Shown: piece by piece, positions 22,454 to 33,270 of the stretch
How positions within the stretch are numbered: the stretch's first letter is position 1
Layout of the letters: the number at the start of each line of letters is the position of its first letter
Source of the DNA: Siphonodentalium dalli
Lineage: Eukaryota; Mollusca; Scaphopoda; Gadilida; Siphonodentaliidae
NCBI GenBank assembly: GCA_032622095.1
Contig: CP136064.1
Location: forward strand, 251,844,484 to 251,908,483
Direction: 5' to 3'
DNA length: 64,000 nucleotides
The notes under the pieces: generated by a model
The model's database searches: none
What the model was told of the DNA's origin: nothing
The model's input: only the letters and a program-made list of their open reading frames with translations
Made by a program: the position numbers and the translations under genes

Positions 22454-24150
22454 ATGAAACTTTCACACAGCATGATATTAAATAAATTATTCTTTCTCTT
22501 CTCTGATGGCTGTAAAAAAAATTCGAATAGTGTAAATATCAGCAAGGCATTCGATAAGGTGTTGCATCGGGGCTTACTATTTAAGCTGAAAAGAATGGGA
22601 ATTGTCGGCCTTCGAATTCCTGTTGGAGATGTGTCTCAGCTGGTGTGCCCCAGGGATCCATACTCGGCCTTCTTCGTTTTTTAATCTACATTAATGATAT
22701 TGTAGACAAGTTATGTGCAATGTAAGGCTTTTTGCCGATGATACCTCTTTATTTCTATCCATTGAACACCCAGTTATTGCCGCATAGGTAATCAACAACG
22801 ATATTAGTCTGATTTTCGAATGGTCTCAAAAATGGTTAGTGAAATTTAATCCCATGAAAACAGAATCACTTTTAGTATCATGGAAATATAACACAATCGA
22901 CCACCCTCCCCTTCAGATGTCGGACAAGGATATTGTAGAAGTCGAAACCAAACATTTAGGTCTTACTTTTAACCCTTTACCCAACATAAGGGCCCTGTGC
23001 CAATGCATTCTCTTATATATGCGAGTCGACCATAGGTCGCCTCGCATATATAAGAGAATGCATTGGCTTAACACATTAAACATTATAAAATTGTTAAAGA
23101 ATGTAAGAAAAAATGGTAAAAAGTGTTAAAAAAAGTTTTTTTTTAGGCCAATGCATTCTCTTATATATATGCGAGGCGACTTATGGTCGACTCTCATATA
23201 TAAGAGAATGCATTGGCACAGGGCATAACTGTAACTATCACAATGTGGTCAAGGAGCCGGTTCCAATGATATCCATATTTGTATGGTTCTATTGAGACAG
23301 ACCGGAGATATTTTAGGCTGTTGAAGCTTTATTTGGCCGGTTTTGGCCGGTTTGTTGGGTAAAGGGTTAACAGAGACGGTACGTGGAAAGATTACTTCAC
23401 TGATATTGAAAATCGAGCCGCAAGTCGAATGTATATACTGAGGAAGTATAAATTCATTCTGGACAGGAGAACCCTTGAGCGTATATACTTGTCATATATC
23501 CGTCCAGTGTTGGAATATGCCGCCTCGGTATGGGGTAATTGCTCAGTTGAATATTCAACCTCTCTGGAAGAGAAGGCTGCTAGATCAGTCACGGGAGCAA
23601 CCAGAAGCTGCAGTAAGGGTCATTATTACGGGAAACAGGTTGGGACACATTATCTAGCAGGAGAGAAAATACTAAACTTGCGCATTTTTTAAAAATGATT
23701 TAGAGAACCACGCCCCTTACTTATATACTCTCGTTCCCATTGAATCTGGAAGTCTAACCATTATAATTTCAGACAAAAGGATCTCAGTACTCCCAGAGTT
23801 TACGCGTCAAGATACGAAAATTCATTTCGTCCAGCTACTGTCAAATCATGGAACAACCTCTCATCAGAGGCGAAAGAATGTGAATCAGTCTCTGACTTTA
23901 AGAATTTTCTTTTAACCGATCGCATTGTCATACCGTCATATTATTATACAGCGTGCCGAAGACCAAGTCAAATCTACCACTGTCGCCTGCGAACGAACCT
24001 CAGTAACCTGAAATATGACCTGTTTTGCAATCATCTGAAAATAGTCCATTTTTGCAATTGTGGAGAATTAGAAACTGCCGAGCACTTCTTACTTACTCCG
24101 CTGTCCAATATTCGAGCGTGGAAGAGTCCACTGTTTAGCTAATCTAAATG
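22454..24150 (+). pseudogene. Decayed LINE reverse transcriptase, split by a MITE
   Basis: 5'-truncated non-LTR retrotransposon relic with several frameshifts. In order, across frames: ISKAFDKVLHRGLL (RT motif A region, ~22535), GVPQGSILGLL (~22640), FADDT (catalytic box, ~22732), WSQKWLVKFNPMKT (~22825) and LGLTF, then a MITE. After the MITE come LERIYLSYIRPVLEYAASVW (~23470), SFRPATVKSWNNLS (~23820) and a terminal Cys-His motif CNCG...ETAEHFLL (~24055-24095). This is a different clade from the intact LINE at 5-10 kb, since the C-terminal motif has the C-x-C form. The endonuclease region is absent. Confidence 0.85.
22969..23370 (+). mobile_element. piggyBac-like MITE, copy 1 (394 bp), inside a LINE
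   Basis: The element at 22973-23366 is flanked by TTAA on both sides (22969-22972, 23367-23370), with terminal inverted repeats CCCTTTACCCAACA / TGTTGGGTAAAGGG. TTAA duplication plus ends starting CCC is the piggyBac hallmark. Two large palindromes lie inside (22999-23067 and 23147-23217), separated by an AT-rich spacer. No transposase frame. It interrupts the LINE relic between the codons for LGLTF and NRDGTW, and removing it with one TTAA keeps the LINE frame. Confidence 0.85.
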
Positions 24151-24284
24151 CGAACTTCGAAGTCAAAATGTTACTGTATGGGTCTATAGATTTATGTTAT
24201 ACCAAAAATGTCGACATATTCATCACCATACAAAAGTTCAACGACGATACCAAACGATTTAACTAACATAATATGGTTATGAAC

Positions 24285-24432
24285 TGTAAGGCGTGACCCA
24301 AAAGCCATTGTGAGCAGTCAACGAAATAAAGAGTTATTTCCACTGTGTGCTTATTTCATAATCAAATAAGTCCAATATGAACCTATGAATATTTATGTCT
24401 AAGATTAACCTATTTGCACGACGATATTTTGT
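24285..24432 (-). repeat. Right-end fragment of the long-TIR family
   Basis: GCTTATTTCATAATCAAATA, then CCAATATGAACCTATG and ACCTATTTGCACGACGATAT resemble the right end of the elements at 22240-22289 and 32690-32779, with CGACGATA in place of CGAGGATA. It closes the LINE-relic region on the right as the 21.8-22.4 kb copy does on the left. Confidence 0.5.
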
Positions 24433-24683
24433 TCTACATGCTGCGATTGCCTTCCAAGTATCTGACCCGACATAACGGTTTGAGACACGCGTTTATATTG
24501 ATGTTATCCACGAGGGACATTCAGGTAATTTTGGACCGTCAAATCAGATAACGCCCGCGGTCATTCATAACTGGTCGTCTGTCGCCCAGCCCTATAGCTG
24601 TTTTATTTTGTAGGACTGTCTGATATGCAGTAACTGCGTTCGTATAATACTGTGACATCTCGTTTGCCAAATATTGATTTCTT

Positions 24684-25400
24684 AGGCCTGATTCGTCATC
24701 TCCGGTTTAAACCTCGGCTACATTGATGGTCAAGCCAAACCGGATCTAAGTGGGCGTTTGTGATCAATCAGTGGCTGTCTGATTCGGTGATATAAACATG
24801 CAATCAAATTATACAGAATTACCAGGCGAAACAACAAGCAGGCCGGTAAAATGATTATTAGCCCGCCCCCCCCCCCCCAATTGACACGAACAAGAGCACG
24901 CTGACATCAACCCTCGCGTGATAATGAATCAATTGTGACATTATCATGCCAAGTCACCAATCTTAGCTTACAGACACACCGTCGATAGTGATCATGTATA
25001 TATCCACACATGCAAACCGCCGGTCGAGAAAAGACAGATTCGTCATTTCAGGTCTGGCCTCCCTTAAACTTAATGGCCGGATTCGTCATCTCCGGTTTAA
25101 ACTCCGATTTTAAACCTGGTTTAAACCTCCATTGGCGGTCCAGCCAAAACCGAGTCTAAGTGGGCGTTTTTGTCGTTCCGGCGCCAGATAATTGACAACT
25201 CTATTCGGTGATATGAGCATGCAGTCAAACTACTTTTTTATCAATCGGACCAAAAGTCAGGCCGATAAAACGCTTATTGACACGCCATAAATTATCGCGA
25301 ACGCGTACACGCTCATCGGATTTATTGATTGAGAAACAATTATCGCTCATTGACCACTAATCCGATCATAATCTGGTTTAAATAAATCTGGCAAAGGGCA
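24684..25400 (+). repeat. ~390 bp direct duplication (GATTCGTCATCTCCGG)
   Basis: GATTCGTCATCTCCGGTTTA occurs at 24690 and 25079. Both are followed by CTAAGTGGGCGTTT, GGTGATAT-A-CATGCA and CAGGCCG-TAAAA blocks. A poly(C) run (~24868-24881) interrupts the first copy. Related pieces occur at 26518-26600 (direct) and 29640-29790 (inverted), bracketing the LINE relic between them. Confidence 0.65.
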
Positions 25401-26517
25401 TGCTCTCAAAACGAGTTTCACGCACTGTTCATCACTTTGTTTGTGATAGATTTCTGCAAGATGCTTTACCCGAAAGGACACAATTTGGTGTTTTTACATG
25501 TATATCTGTTTATATAAAAGAGTATACATGTAGGGTCTGTCTATCTATCTGTCTGCCGTCTGTCTGTTGGCAACTTTTCTCTCAGACCCATGGACCGATT
25601 TCAACCAAATTAGTTGTGGTGACTCGGGGTAATCAAGCGGATGGTATAACGGCGTCAGGTTTTCAAAATTTTGATTTAAAAATAAGTACAATTTAATTTA
25701 AAAAAAATATATAGTGTTGTTAAATTGAGTAAGGAGTTGCATATAAGAGGAAACAATATTTAAAATTTAAATTAATTTCTGTTTGTTTTAAATTTAAACT
25801 TTTTTTTAATTAAAACACTCAAATGATAAACATGTGCGCTAATGTGTCGCAGATTCCTAGCAAACAAAGGGGGCGCAGCCCCCTCTGACGCTGAATAAAG
25901 GCTCCATAATCTAGTCAATCCTGGAACAAGAGGTCAGTCAAGTAAAGGCAATTTTCTTATGAGTACACACCAGAATGGGTATCTGAACTGTTGGAAGTGG
26001 GCAACAAGAGCGACAGGTTTTAATAAAGAAATATATTACATGCGTTGCTTTTTTTCAATGTTATAAATTTCTCGTCATGCAGAAAATCAAAACCTTCCCA
26101 GGCTTTGAACTGGTGGAACATTATGGGAGTTTATGGTCGTAACCAGAGTAGAGCGTTGTGGTATGATCTACACCAAATGAGTTATCAAATTTGACCTATA
26201 AAGAAATATAATTTTATTGCAAACTATGTGTATATCATATCTGGTCATGTAGGAGGATCGTTTGGTGTCAGAATTAAAACGTTGAACCTTCAAATGAATT
26301 CGTAGAAACCCCCACTATTTTACAATATAGTTGTAAAAATTATATTATAGGAACATTTCCATATATGCATGAACAACGCTCGCGTGCGAATGAATACACT
26401 GTGACATGACAACACCAGTCGGCAGTCGCCACTTAGACACGCCGCCCTCACTCGATATTATTTACAGGTAAGCCTTTTGATCCGATTGTTTAACAATTCT
26501 AAACCGCGATCGAAAAA
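25401..26517. other. No gene recognised; small G/C hairpin
   Basis: GTCTGTCTATCTATCTGTCT near 25537 is a short microsatellite. GGGGGCGCAGCCCCC (~25868-25882) is a perfect 6 bp-arm hairpin. A/T-homopolymer-rich DNA lies at 25680-25820. No domain-bearing frame. Confidence 0.5.
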
Positions 26518-26884
26518 AAAACGGATTCGTCATCTCAGGTCCTCGGTAAAGCTGGTTTAGCTGGACCGTCGAATTGTATGGTTTAGTTTCCGGTTTATGC
26601 TTATAAAACGCAAAAACAATAATATCGAAATTGATAAAAACTTATCCCCATGCACACTCGTTATAGGTGTGAATGCTTCTCGTTTATAAATCAAAATATG
26701 CTCGATGTCGTAATTAATGTATTTATTCTAATACCTCCATTATGGAGAAGAGTATTTACAGGTTATTTACAATGTTGCCGCGTTATGTACATGGATATGA
26801 TTATCGAAAAACGTATTCAAATATCTTCTAGGTTCCGTACATGTTGTGATAGTTGGAACCAACGTTAACGGTTTGGATGTCACA
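26518..26884. repeat. GATTCGTCATCTCAGG repeat piece and LINE flank
   Basis: GGATTCGTCATCTCAGGTCC (26523) and later GGTTTAG blocks match the family at 24.7 and 25.1 kb. The remainder is unassigned and probably includes the 3' UTR of the LINE relic on the minus strand. Confidence 0.45.
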
Positions 26885-29620
26885 TCAAACGTTAGAGTTG
26901 AGTGTAGTTTGGCCTTTGATGACAGAGCAAGTTGTAAGAAGAAATGCTGCTGAGTGGAGTAATATTTCGTCGACACACTCCGTTAGATGCTGTGGAGGTG
27001 CAGAAACGTTCCCTCCCAGTAAGAATGCAGATAGTGATTTATCGTCCAAGGAGTCGTGCATGATAATGAATATTCCGATACCAAAGTGATTAATGATGAA
27101 TTCCCAGTAGCTATTTATGAGAGAAAGTATGACTTCTGATGAACAGTATCGTACAGCATGGAGGATTTCGTTGTTGTACTGGTGGTCACAAGAATTACAA
27201 CTCAGATTATTCATGTAGGTTGTCTTGTTAAGTAACAGGCCTAGGTTTCGTAGTTGTGCTGAACGGTCGGGATATTGCTTCAGGAGTTTCCATATCGTCC
27301 AGTTAGTAGTGGGGTCTGTGTGTATCAATCGGAAAGTATTAAGAGATGGGTTGCTGTCAACAGATAACGACCAGGCAGTCGAGTAATGATCCCAAACAGC
27401 TTTCTTGTAGATACTTTTCCATGCTGCTTCTGATGGAAATTGACCAGTATTGGTGAATGTGTCGAGGAAGTCGTATAGTTTATACGCCTGGAGGATATGA
27501 ACTATATCGGACACGAATCCAGTTGTCAAACAGAGTGTACTGGTAAAACCGCTGGAGGAAGATTTTTAAAGGCACCTGGTGTGTTTGAGGTATGTGTATC
27601 AAGTGTCCAAGGATGTTCATCTTTTTCATGTGAATTTCACATTCGAGAGGGGGGAGTCCCAACAAGCTGAGAGCAATGTCTGTCGGTGTGCGTTGCGGGA
27701 GAGTTTCCAGGTGCTTCACACAACAGCGGAGTGCTCGTTCTAGACAGTTCTTCGTCGAGTGGGTGTCGGTTGTCATGAGCTCGCTCCCGTAGAGCGCCTT
27801 GGGTAGAACAACTGACTTGAGCATAGACCCCATTGTTATGGGAGAGCATAATTTAAGGTGTCTGTTTCCAACTAAGGCGAAATAACTTTTCCTCAATTTC
27901 CGTGTTAGGTCAGTAGCTCTGCAATATTCATTTTTGAACTTGTTGTGTGAGATTCATATATGCAAGGAAGAAGACTTTTCTGACAATGGCTGATCACCCA
28001 AGAACCATTGTTTATCACGGAATACATCCTGCCTCGTCGTCTCATTGAACACAATGACTACGCTTTTTGTGTCAGAGATAATTAAACCACCACACGCGGC
28101 TATATTGAAAACACAGTTTAAGGAGACTGTCCATTCCAGATTTCGATAGTGAAAGAAGAGCAATATCGTCTGCTGCCATCGGAGCTACTCAAGGTACATA
28201 TCCCATGGAGAAACCGTTCTTGGACGAATTCAAGTCTTTTAGTAAATCATTTATGAAGGCCAGATAGAAGAATGGGGTTCCCTGTTTAATCGACAGTATA
28301 TCGGAGAGTTCTTGGTCATACAGAACCCGGCTCGTGCAGCCAGAGTGCATATTGGCGATTATCCGCAGTATTTTACCGCAGAACCCTAAATTGTACAGTT
28401 TCACTAGCAGCCCTTCGTGCCATACTCGATCGAATGCTTTTGCTGAGTCCAGGAAACATACATATGCACGAGAGTCAATGTCACCATTGTAGTGTATGAA
28501 TTCCTGAACAAGAAATGCAGACATTGTGCAGCTAACTCCTCTCTGAAATCCATGTTGCATTTCGTGCGGAAACTTTGCGATAACACTATCATTAAGGAAC
28601 CTAGTGATGAGGATATGTTCGAAGACTTTATATATTACAGGTAATAAAGTTATCGCTCTATAGCTATCTGGCAGTTGCTTCGGCTTAGGATCACCTTTGT
28701 ATATTGGCACAATGATTCCAGTTTTCAGCGAATGTGGTATCCACTCCAATCGAATAATTCCGTTGAAGAGGCAACACAAGGCGTTCGCAAGCGACCCACT
28801 TCCATGCATGAGATGTTCGTTCCTGACTTGGTCAAGTCCACCGGACTTGTTTCGCTTCAGTCGCCGTATAACCGATGTTACCTCCGTATCAGTAATTGGT
28901 TCGCAGAACACACCAGAATCAAATTCTGGATGAGACTCATCGAGTAGTGAATTAAGCTGCATACATATGGTTTCCTCGAATCCTGGATCAGAATGAGCAG
29001 CGGGTGTGTATAGCTTTTGGAAATATGCTCTCCAAGCTATTAGAATTTCATGATGATCTCTGATTGCTCTACCATCAAAATCCATGACGGAACCGAAACT
29101 GTCAGTATGTGGATAAGCACCATGTGCTCTCAGCATTTTCCAAAACTGTTTTTGGTCCCTGTTGGCACACGACTCAAGAGATGCACATCTTCGCTGTTCT
29201 TCTGAACGAGCGGCAGAACGCACCAGTTGACCTTCTGAACAGATGTTTAGATGCTTTGTATTGGACGTATGATTGGGAACCATATGAGTGAGGCCGACCA
29301 TCCGCTATCCACGTTATACGTTTCTGTTGTACATCGGCGTGACGCGATCGTAATTCATTGTTCCAGAAGGATTTCCGCGATCTATGCCGTGTCACAGACG
29401 GAGAGGCGATCGACGAGGCGTGCAGTATTGTTTGAACAATGTGTGCATACAATTTGTCCAAATCGTGCCGTGTCTCGAGAGAGTGACACATGATGTTGGG
29501 AAGAAGTTCATCTAGAGAGGTACGATATACATGTAAATCGGTGTCCATTCTATCCCAGTTGAAAGTCACAAAACTGCAGCACACTGGCAAGTGATTAGAT
29601 GTATTGAACTCCACGATACA
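26885..29620 (-). pseudogene. 5'-truncated LINE with frameshifts, minus strand
   Basis: Coding similarity runs from the end of the endonuclease (SNHLPV, ~29590) through a long reverse transcriptase frame (29301-28189). That frame contains LKRNKSGGLDQVRNEHL, YRAITLLPVIYKVFEHIL, FLDSAKAFDRVWHEGLL and QGTPFFYLAFINDLL. The catalytic box, ~28154, reads AADD and lies after an in-frame stop. Later pieces are in other frames: 28163-27954, 27896-27480 (LERALRCCVKHL) and 27529-26885, which ends in a Cys-His motif CNSCDHQYNNEILHAVRYC. At least four breaks make it non-functional. It is a third LINE type, distinct from the intact copy. Confidence 0.85.
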
Positions 29621-29639
29621 GAGACACTACTGCTAAACC

Positions 29640-29800
29640 ACTGGTCTAGCTGTACCAGATTTAAACCAGAGATGACGAATGCGTCACTTAGACATGCGGT
29701 CTCGCGTTTAAACCACGGATTTAGCTGTCAAACGGCGGTTTAGACCTAGAGGTTTGCGTAGACCAGGTTTAAACGAATCCGGACAATATCTGCATAGGTT
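29640..29800 (-). repeat. Inverted copy of the GGTTTAAACC repeat
   Basis: Read on the minus strand, a GGATTCG...TTTAAACCTGG block, a CTAAGTGACGCATTCGTCAT block and GGTTTAAATCTGG match the repeats at 24.7 and 25.1 kb. It lies immediately upstream of the truncated LINE 5' end and may mark its insertion boundary. Confidence 0.5.
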
Positions 29801-29902
29801 GGGCGTTTTAACTATATATGGTTAGATATTTTACGACTAATATGGTTATTAATTCAGTCCAACAATTTCACCAAACGTACCAAAAATACCGACAATTGGT
29901 CG

Positions 29903-30050
29903 GAAAACAACATATTTCATGTTAAGAACTGGTTGAAAAGGCAAATATATGAGCAATTGCAACCAACATGTGGTCTGAACACAACATATTTTATGCTAAA
30001 TATTGGTTGAAAAGGCAAATATATAAGCAATTTCAACATACGTTTTACCT
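29903..30050 (+). repeat. Tandem repeat, ~72 bp unit, 2 copies
   Basis: A unit running from GGTCGGAAAACAACATATTT through GGTTGAAAAGGCAAATATAT to a GCAA-TTCAACAT block is repeated once (second copy from ~29972). Non-coding. Confidence 0.7.
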
Positions 30051-30441
30051 GAAATTCCCAACTGATGTTGTGTCATGAATGTCGGGCAGTTACAACTTTT
30101 GAATACTGTGTACAAATTACGGGGTTGGAGATCCTCCAAACGCCACCAGTTTCCACGTCCCTGGGTCGATGTGTCTCATTTATTCTGCTTCATTTATTTA
30201 TTCAACTTAACAACCGGCACCAAAACAAAACACAAAGGATGGAAATTAAACTAATCATCATAGCCAATGAGCCATCTGAGGATGCTCCATTGTGGACATA
30301 CTTGAAAATCACATTAACGTTCGGCCCAATTATTCAATTCATAAACAATCTTTGTCTGGAACTATCATTACATAATCATGGCTCGTTGCATCATTTTCTG
30401 ATCACCGATTTCATAAAGAACGGATGGCACTTACTGTCCTA
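30051..30441. other. No gene recognised
   Basis: A 154-codon ATG frame (30065-30529) runs across this stretch and into the adjacent transposable-element end, has no domain resemblance and is unlikely to be a gene. The TCCACGTCCCTGG phrase near 30155 resembles the hAT-like terminus, but no partner was found. Confidence 0.45.
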
Positions 30442-30739
30442 CATATCCTCGTGCAAATATGTTCATGTTCGACCTACAAATCCACATAGGTTCATATTGG
30501 ACTTATTTGATTCTGAAATAAGTCCATAGTGAACTTATATACCAGTTTTTTTTCCTTCCGATTTATGGCGCAGCCACAGTGAAAACACACTATAAAAATC
30601 TTACATCTGGTAAGTCGATTTAGGTTTATATAGAGCGTAATTAAACATAAATAATGTCGATATGGGCTTATTTGTGTTTTCGAAATAAGTTCAATACGAG
30701 CTTATTTTCAAGAGAACAGGTCGAAATATCGCACCACTG

Positions 30740-31612
30740 TCACTGTTATATACACCAACCTATTAGTCAGCATGTTATCCCAAAATATAGACCAACCTAT
30801 CCCGAAAATCAGCACGTTATGAAATATAGACCAACCTATTAGTCAGCATGTTATCCAGAAAATCAGCACGTTGTGAAATATAGACCAACCTATTAGTCAG
30901 CATGTTATCCCGAAATATAGACCAACCTATTAGTCAGCATGTTATCCCGAAAATCAGCACGCTATGAAATATAGACCAACCTATTAGTCAGTATGTTATC
31001 CCGAAAATCAGCACGTTATGAAATATAGACCAACCTATTAGTCAGTATGTTATCCCGAAAATCAGCACGTTATGAAATATAGACCAACCTATTAGTCAGC
31101 ATGTTATCCCGAAAACCAGCACGTTATGAAATATAGACCAACCTATTAGTCAGCATTTTATCCCGAAAATCAGCACGTTATGAAATATAGACCAACCTAT
31201 TTGTCAGCATACCGAAAATCAGAACGTTGTGAAATATAAACCAACCTATTAGTCAGCATGTTATCCCGAAAATCAGCACGTTATGAAATATAGACCAACC
31301 TATTAGTCAGCATGTTATCCTGAAATATAGACCAACCTATTAATCAGCATGTTATCCCGAAAATCAGAACGTTATTAAATATAGACCAACCTATTAGTCA
31401 GCATGTTATCCCGAAATATAGACCAACCTATTAGTCAGCATGTTGTCCCGAAAATCAGCACGTTATGAAATATTGACCAACCTATTGGTCAGCATGTTAT
31501 CCCGAAAATCAGCACGTTTTGAAATATAGAACAACCTATTAGTCAGCATGTTATCCCGAAAATCAGCACGCACGGTATGAAATATAGACCAACCTATTAG
31601 TCAGCATCTTAT
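30740..31612 (+). repeat. Minisatellite array 1, 54 bp unit
   Basis: The unit begins GAAATATAGACCAACCTATT, continues AGTCAGCATGTTATCCCG and ends AAAATCAGCACGTTAT. About 15-17 units, some truncated to ~35 bp, with very low divergence. The CACGTTATG core is present once in the compact element at ~21976, so the array probably expanded from it. There are no spacers of unrelated sequence and no cas-like genes, so it is not a CRISPR. Confidence 0.9.
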
Positions 31613-31659
31613 GTGCTTAAAATATAATTTGTGTTAGGTTCACAGTCGGCGTAGAGTGC

Positions 31660-32265
31660 TGATTTTCGGGAGAACAGACTGATGATATAGGGAGAACAAG
31701 AACAGACTGGTGAAATAGGGAGAACACGCTGATGAAATAGGGAGAACAGATTGGTGATATAGGGAGAACATGAGCAGACTGGTGAAATAAGGAGAACACG
31801 CTGATGAAATAGGGAGAACAGGCTGATGATATAGGGAGAACAAGAACAGACTGGTGAAATAGGGAGAACAGGCTGATGAAATAGGGAGAACAGGCTGATG
31901 ATATAGGGAGAACAAGAACCGACTGGTGAAATAGGGAGAACACGCTGGTGAAATAGGGAGAACAGACTGATGATATAGGGAGAACAAGAACCGACTGGTG
32001 AAATATAGGGAGAACACGCTGATGAAATAGGGAGAACAAGAACAGACTGGTGAAATAGGGAGAACACGCTGATGAAATAGGGAGAACGGGCTGGTGAAAT
32101 AGGGAGAACAAGAACCGACTGGTGAAATAGGGAGAACACGCTGATGAAATAGGGAGAACAGACTGATGATATAGGGAGAACAAGAACCGACTGGTGAAAT
32201 AGGGAGAACAGGCTGATGAAATAGGGAGAACAAGAACAGACTGGTGAAATAGGGAGTACATGCTG
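31660..32265 (-). repeat. Minisatellite array 2, mixed 22 and 28 bp units
   Basis: Units of the type AGGGAGAACACGCTGATGAA (22 bp) and AGGGAGAACAAGAACCGACT...GGTGAAAT (28 bp) alternate irregularly. Read on the minus strand the 22 bp unit, TATTTCATCAGCGTGTTCTC, resembles TATTAGTCAGCATGTTATCC of array 1, so the two arrays appear to be inverted relatives. The minus strand is open in all three frames for ~530-645 bp because the units lack stop codons; I do not regard this as a protein. Confidence 0.85.
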
Positions 32266-32779
32266 ATTAATATGTTGTTCTATATTTCATCAGCCTGTTC
32301 TCACGAAAATTAGCACGTTATGGGTTTAAAATAGGATCTGTTTTAGGTTCACAGTCGGCGTGTATAATAGCCTCATTGTGAGTCCATAGTGAACTAAAAA
32401 TGAGATTATGTTAGTGTCATTGTCGACTCAAGTTATAATGACTTATTATAAGTTTATTATCGGCAGGGTTCGAGTTACCACTTGGCAAATTTGCCAATGG
32501 CAAAAATAGTTCACATTTGGCAAAACATATTTTCATTTGGCAAAAGTTTTGGCAAGTCACTTTTTATTTATTTATATTTATTTATGGGCGGAAAATAACA
32601 CGAATAAACAAACTCACGACTTATGTACGCTCTTTAAAATGTGTTTTCACTGTGGCACGCGCCATAAAACAGAATAACGGATATAAGTACACTATGGGCT
32701 TATTTCAGAACCAAAATAATTCAATATGAACCTTTAGGAATATTACAGATCGATTATGAACCTATTTGCTCGAGGATAA

Positions 32780-33270
32780 GATGATAAGTTTATTGACAAT
32801 TACACCCACGCGGGGCCGATGTCACGACATAAATAACAATAAATATATATATGATACAATAAGTATACACAATTGTAATCAGAATTAAAATGAAAAAAAA
32901 ATCATGTTTGTTGTTGAAAATCTGGAGTTTCATACCTTTTGTGGAAAAAGAGACGGACCATGTTACAAATGATATTGCACGTTTCTGTTTTGTCATTTCG
33001 CAGTATGAAAATGAATTTTTGGGCATCAGTCATATTAATAAACTTGAGATTTACTTTATTTATTATGTTGCATTATTTGCAAGTCTTTGGTGCGTCGCAT
33101 TTTGGTATTGAACGCTTCCCGGTGGAGTTGGACTGTATGTTATTGTTGTCACGAAAATTCATGAAGCCAACTTTGCATCTTCATCTAAACTAATGTACTA
33201 ATTGCATAGATCGTATGCAACACGAAGCACACATATCACATTCTCGCGGGTGTAATGTTAAATACTTCCC
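32780..33270. other. No gene recognised
   Basis: AT-rich DNA with short frames on both strands, none with domains. Confidence 0.45.

Larger units (their letters stand above)
30442..32779. mobile_element. Long-TIR element, expanded form (~2.3 kb) with minisatellites
   Basis: The left end CATATCCTCGTGCAAATATG and right end CCTATTTGCTCGAGGATA match the termini of the compact relative at 21799-22289. The inner TIR blocks (TTCATATTGGACTTATTTGA; GCGCCATAAAACAGAATAAC on the right) match too. The interior is dominated by two tandem arrays (30740-31612 and 31660-32265). Between the second array and the right end lie 32283-32460 and 32590-32779, homologous to the compact form, interrupted by ~120 bp rich in TTTGGCAAA (32466-32585). 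No transposase. Confidence 0.7.

Noticed and set aside
30065-30529. 154-codon ATG frame before the long-TIR element
   Set aside because: It runs into the transposable-element terminus and has no domain resemblance.
30740-31612. Regular 54 bp repeats reminiscent of a CRISPR array
   Set aside because: Units are head-to-tail without unique spacers, there are no cas-like genes, and the host is an animal; this is a minisatellite.
31609-32261. Long overlapping minus-strand frames (176-214 codons) as a repeat protein
   Set aside because: All three frames are open because the minisatellite lacks stops; there is no start context, domain or neighbour supporting a gene.
32466-32500. GGTTCGAGTTACC as a tRNA or SINE B-box
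   Set aside because: No A-box, cloverleaf or acceptor stem could be built around it.
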